Below are positions 16,355-18,719 of a stretch of 18,719 nt of DNA, one piece after another. Source of the stretch: Betaproteobacteria bacterium (lineage in GTDB: Bacteria > Pseudomonadota > Gammaproteobacteria > Burkholderiales > Burkholderiaceae). Numbering within the stretch: the stretch's first letter is position 1; each line of letters opens with the position of its first letter. Under the pieces are notes generated by a model. The model worked only from the letters and a program-made list of their open reading frames with translations, made no database searches and was not told where the DNA came from. Where the stretch lies: assembly GCA_009921765.1 (NCBI GenBank), contig RFXC01000065.1, positions 1 through 18,719 of the forward strand, in the 5' to 3' direction. The translations under genes were made by a program, and so were the position numbers.

Positions 16355-17127
16355 GAGCGGGGGTGGCGCGAACGCCAGAAAAATATGAACCAGAGACCAG
16401 TCACCAGGACCGCCATCGAATACCACTGAAACGCGTAGGCGCGATGTTTGTCCACGCCCGCTCCGGGGCTAGGCCAGTCGCGCACCAGGGCCACCGCCTC
16501 AGGGGCCGGGCTTGCGGTTAGCGCCCCCTCGGATGGCAGCGGCGCCTCGGTGGTCTGACGAAGCACGACAGGAAGCAGCGCAAGACCCGACCACTGGCTC
16601 ACCGCTGAAATGCTCGCGTTCTGCCACAACCGGTCCTCGGGTCCCGGCGGCGCGGCCTTCATGAGTTCAAGCACCTGTTCGAGGTCGCGCTGCGCGAGCG
16701 CTTCGATACGTATCGGCGTTGCAGGGGTCGCGAGCCTGGGCAGGCGGCCGCGTGCGGCAGGGTCCTGTGGCACCCAGCCCCGCAGCACCAGTACCGTTTC
16801 TGCCTGGCCCTCGAGGCGAAACGGCGTCAGCACATGAAAACCCGCCTGGCCACGGTAGCCGCGGTTGTCGATGAAGACCGAATACCGCTCGAGGAAGCGC
16901 CCGTCCGCAATGACGCGACGCCCGAGGAGCGCATCGGGCGCAGCGAGCGCGCGCGCATCGAGCGTGACTGGCCCCTGCGCAGCCGCCTGATCGCGTTCGG
17001 CCTGCAGCGCGACCTTCTCCGCTGCGCGCCGCGTTTGCCAGTTGCCTAGCGAGACCGTGAGCGCCACCAGCAGAAACGCGGCAATCGAGGGCAGCAGGGC
17101 AATGCCCTTTACTTTCAGTCGCGGCAA
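16351..17127 (-). CDS. surf1: SURF1-family cytochrome oxidase biogenesis protein
   Basis: SURF1 (Shy1) helps deliver heme A to oxidase subunit I. The 258-residue protein has a membrane helix at each end (about residues 8-27 and 230-250) and a periplasmic domain between them. Family features are LGNWQTRRAAEK after the first helix, DNRGYRGQAGFHVLTPF, VLRGWVP, and YAFQWYSMAVLVTGLW near the C-terminus. The best start is a TTG at 17127; no ATG or GTG lies close, and the ribosome binding site is weak. It overlaps the SCO-like gene by four bases. Confidence 0.92.
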   Translation of the reverse strand: MPRLKVKGIALLPSIAAFLLVALTVSLGNWQTRRAAEKVALQAERDQAAAQGPVTLDARALAAPDALLGRRVIADGRFLERYSVFIDNRGYRGQAGFHVLTPFRLEGQAETVLVLRGWVPQDPAARGRLPRLATPATPIRIEALAQRDLEQVLELMKAAPPGPEDRLWQNASISAVSQWSGLALLPVVLRQTTEAPLPSEGALTASPAPEAVALVRDWPSPGAGVDKHRAYAFQWYSMAVLVTGLWFIFFWRSRHPRS

Positions 17128-17138
17128 TTCGGTGCGCC

Positions 17139-17144
17139 TACAAT
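17139..17144 (+). promoter_or_regulatory. Candidate -10 box for the DUF2909 gene
   Basis: TACAAT lies in the 44-base gap between the two divergent starts and differs from TATAAT at one position. Transcription would start about 20 bases before the TTG start of the DUF2909 gene. No good -35 is visible at 17-base spacing, so this is tentative. Confidence 0.3.
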
Positions 17145-17171
17145 TCCGGGTTCGATTGGCGGAGCCCTGTC

Positions 17172-17387
17172 TTGAAAATCATCATCGTGATCGCTTTTGT
17201 GCTGATCATTGCAAGCCTGGGGTCGGCCATGGTGTTCCTGATCCGAGACAAAGGCCGCACTCACAACACCGTTCGCGCACTGGCTCTGCGGGTCGGTTTC
17301 TCGGTGGCGCTGTTCGTCTTCATCCTGATCGCACACCAGCTTGGCTGGATTCAGAGCACCGGGGTGCCGGTCGGCCCGGCTCGATAG
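17172..17387 (+). CDS. Twin transmembrane protein (DUF2909)
   Basis: This 71-residue protein consists of two hydrophobic helices (about residues 2-22 and 42-60) joined by a charged loop, RDKGRTHNTVRALALRVG. This is the pattern of DUF2909 proteins found among cytochrome oxidase genes of betaproteobacteria. Its function is unknown. It starts with TTG, supported by GGCGGAG seven bases upstream. It is read opposite to all its neighbours: divergent from SURF1, with 44 bases between starts, and convergent with oxidase subunit III. Confidence 0.85.
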   Translation: MKIIIVIAFVLIIASLGSAMVFLIRDKGRTHNTVRALALRVGFSVALFVFILIAHQLGWIQSTGVPVGPAR

Positions 17388-17422
17388 GGCATCGCGAACC
17401 CTTCTCGCGCGCCTGAAGCAAC

Positions 17423-17445
17423 CAGGGGCGCCCATGGCGCCCCTG
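17423..17445. terminator. Bidirectional terminator-like hairpin between convergent genes
   Basis: CAGGGGCGCC and GGCGCCCCTG form a perfect 10-bp stem around a three-base CAT loop. It lies between the convergent ends of the DUF2909 gene and subunit III, where a shared terminator is expected. T-tracts are weak on both sides. A second smaller GC palindrome (CGCCCG/CGGGCG) follows at 17456-17471. Confidence 0.65.
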
Positions 17446-17483
17446 CTGTCGAGCACGCCCGTGCCCGGGCGGTGACGAACTGC

Positions 17484-18350
17484 TTACAGCCAGTAGACGA
17501 CGACGTAGAGCCCCAGCCACACCACGTCAACGAAGTGCCAATACCAGGCCGCCGCCTCAAATGCGAAGTGGTTCTCGGAGGTGAAGTGGCCCTTCAGCAG
17601 CCGGAACAGCACCACCGACAGCATGATGGCCCCCACCGTTACGTGGAACCCATGGAAGCCGGTGAGCATGAAGAAGGTGGAACCGAACACGCCCGAGGTG
17701 AGCTTGAGGTTCAGATCCTTGTAAGCATGCATGTACTCATAAGCCTGGCAGGCAAGGAATACGGCCCCCAGTAGGATCGTGACGAACATCCAGAACACCA
17801 CCGAGCCGCGCCGGCTTTCCTTCAGCGCGTGATGCGCAATGGTGAGCGTGACGCCGGACGCAAGCAGAAGCGCGGTGTTGATGGTGGGGATCGGCCAGGG
17901 ACCGATGGTCTGGAAGGTATCGATCACGCCCGCCGGCCCGAGATTGGGCCAGACCGCCTGGAAATCAGGCCATAGAACCGACTTGTGATCGAGGTCGCCA
18001 AGCCACGGCATGCTGATGGTTCGCGCGTAGTAGAGCGCACCAAAAAACGCCGCAAAAAACATGACCTCGGAGAAGATGAACCAGCCCATTGACCAGCGAA
18101 AGGCCGTGTCGACCCGGTGGTTGTACATGCCGGACTCGGACTCGGCGGCAACCGTGCCAAACCAGCCCACCATCATGAAGATCAGAATCGCGAGAAACGC
18201 TGCGAACAGCCAAGGCCCGTAAGCCGCGCCATTCACCCACCCGGTCATGCCGAAACCGAAGCACAGCAGGGCAACCGAGCCCACTGCCGGCCAGTGCGAG
18301 GGGCTGGGAACAAAGTAATAGGGCGCTTGAGAGTGGGCTCCGGCAGCCAT
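17484..18350 (-). CDS. ctaE: Cytochrome c oxidase subunit III
   Basis: Subunit III (CoxC/CtaE) is the seven-helix membrane subunit of the aa3-type oxidase. The 288-residue protein shows YYFVPSPSHWPAVGS at the N-terminus, RWSMGWFIFSEVMFFAAFFGALYY with the conserved helix-III glutamate, and TGFHGFHVTVGAIML. It ends with FEAAAWYWHFVDVVWLGLYVVVYWL, a diagnostic C-terminus. An AGGGAG ribosome binding site precedes the ATG. It follows the DUF2970 gene in the same direction; subunits I and II would lie beyond the right edge of the window. Confidence 0.97.
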   Translation of the reverse strand: MAAGAHSQAPYYFVPSPSHWPAVGSVALLCFGFGMTGWVNGAAYGPWLFAAFLAILIFMMVGWFGTVAAESESGMYNHRVDTAFRWSMGWFIFSEVMFFAAFFGALYYARTISMPWLGDLDHKSVLWPDFQAVWPNLGPAGVIDTFQTIGPWPIPTINTALLLASGVTLTIAHHALKESRRGSVVFWMFVTILLGAVFLACQAYEYMHAYKDLNLKLTSGVFGSTFFMLTGFHGFHVTVGAIMLSVVLFRLLKGHFTSENHFAFEAAAWYWHFVDVVWLGLYVVVYWL

Positions 18351-18376
18351 TGTTTTCTCCCTGGAAAATTCTTGAA

Positions 18377-18667
18377 TCAGGACACGACAAATCGAACCAG
18401 CGTGACGAGCCCGACGACAAAGCCCGCTGCCAGCGCGATTCCCATGAGGATCACGTAAAGGGGGTTCAGGCGCACGGCATCGCGTTCATGCTCACGACGC
18501 CCCCGAACCCCGAAAAACGACCACAGTACTGCACGCGCGGTTTCAAACAGACCCGCTTCGCGGGTGACGGCCGGCTCGGCCCGCGGCTCGACCGCCAGAG
18601 CCGGCGGCTGCCCACCCGCCACGTTCATATCGGATGCGGACGGTTGAGCCTGAGCGGCGCGATTCAT
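18377..18667 (-). CDS. DUF2970-family small membrane protein
   Basis: This 96-residue protein has a variable Ala/Pro-rich N-terminus, a core of AVLWSFFGVRGRREHERDAVRLNP, and one C-terminal membrane helix (about residues 70-94). That core followed by a helix is the DUF2970 pattern, commonly seen between ctaG and subunit III in betaproteobacterial oxidase clusters. Its function is not known. I chose the ATG at 18667, with GGGAGG ten bases upstream inside the end of ctaG; the TTG one codon earlier is less likely. Confidence 0.85.
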   Translation of the reverse strand: MNRAAQAQPSASDMNVAGGQPPALAVEPRAEPAVTREAGLFETARAVLWSFFGVRGRREHERDAVRLNPLYVILMGIALAAGFVVGLVTLVRFVVS

Positions 18668-18673
18668 CAACGC

Positions 18674-18719
18674 TCAGCCTCCCGCCTTCGGCGTCAATCC
18701 GCCGACTTCGAAAAAGGTG
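18674..18719 (-). CDS. ctaG: Cytochrome c oxidase assembly protein CtaG (Cox11), C-terminal end only
   Basis: The last 14 codons before a TGA at 18674-18676 read TFFEVGGLTPKAGG. The TFFE run is the usual end of the copper-binding beta domain of CtaG/Cox11, which supplies copper to the CuB site of subunit I. Its position just before the DUF2970 gene supports the call. The rest of the gene is outside the window. Confidence 0.75.
   Translation of the reverse strand, partial: TFFEVGGLTPKAGG

Noticed and set aside
1..18719. CRISPR arrays, insertion sequences, prophage genes or rRNA
   Set aside because: I saw no regularly spaced repeats, transposase or integrase motifs, or rRNA-like sequence on either strand.

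Overview
The window reads as chromosomal DNA of a high-GC betaproteobacterium, most like Burkholderiales or Rhodocyclales. The reasons are an RpoH of that type with a CIRCE operator over its promoter, and an aa3-type cytochrome c oxidase assembly cluster containing the small DUF2970 and DUF2909 (twin transmembrane) proteins that I associate with this class. The assignment is inference from gene content, not a database match.

Layout. Positions 1-60 hold the last 19 codons of an unidentified gene. rpoH (heat-shock sigma-32) follows at 212-1105 on the + strand. A 350-base intergenic region leads into a long + strand block, 1456-13067. Its first part encodes a membrane-bound respiratory formate dehydrogenase in the order fdoG-fdoH-fdoI-fdhE. 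The catalytic subunit is a selenoprotein: an in-frame TGA at 2041-2043 splits the gene into two apparent ORFs, and a bacterial SECIS hairpin directly downstream carries the three diagnostic bases at the expected spacing. Coupled to fdhE by overlapping codons come selA, selB and the selenocysteine tRNA gene (selC, 10592-10687). Enzyme and decoding machinery are therefore encoded together; selD, fdhD and molybdenum cofactor genes are not in the window.

After selC, on the same strand, lie a GcvH-like lipoyl carrier protein, a DsrE-family protein and a YdjA-like nitroreductase, then an EamA/DMT transporter. The three-gene cassette is the least conventional part of the window and the best candidate for an undescribed accessory function. 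A link to selenium or sulfur delivery is inference from context and family resemblance.

The right third, 13068-18719, is mostly on the - strand and holds cytochrome c oxidase biogenesis genes. In transcription order these are ctaG (C-terminus only), a DUF2970 protein, oxidase subunit III, SURF1, a membrane-anchored SCO-like protein, ctaA, ctaB and a SCO1/SenC lipoprotein. A DUF2909 protein lies on the + strand between subunit III and SURF1. The formate dehydrogenase/Sec block thus sits between rpoH and the oxidase assembly genes. Formate oxidation would feed electrons to quinone, while the other cluster builds a terminal oxidase by heme A synthesis and copper insertion.
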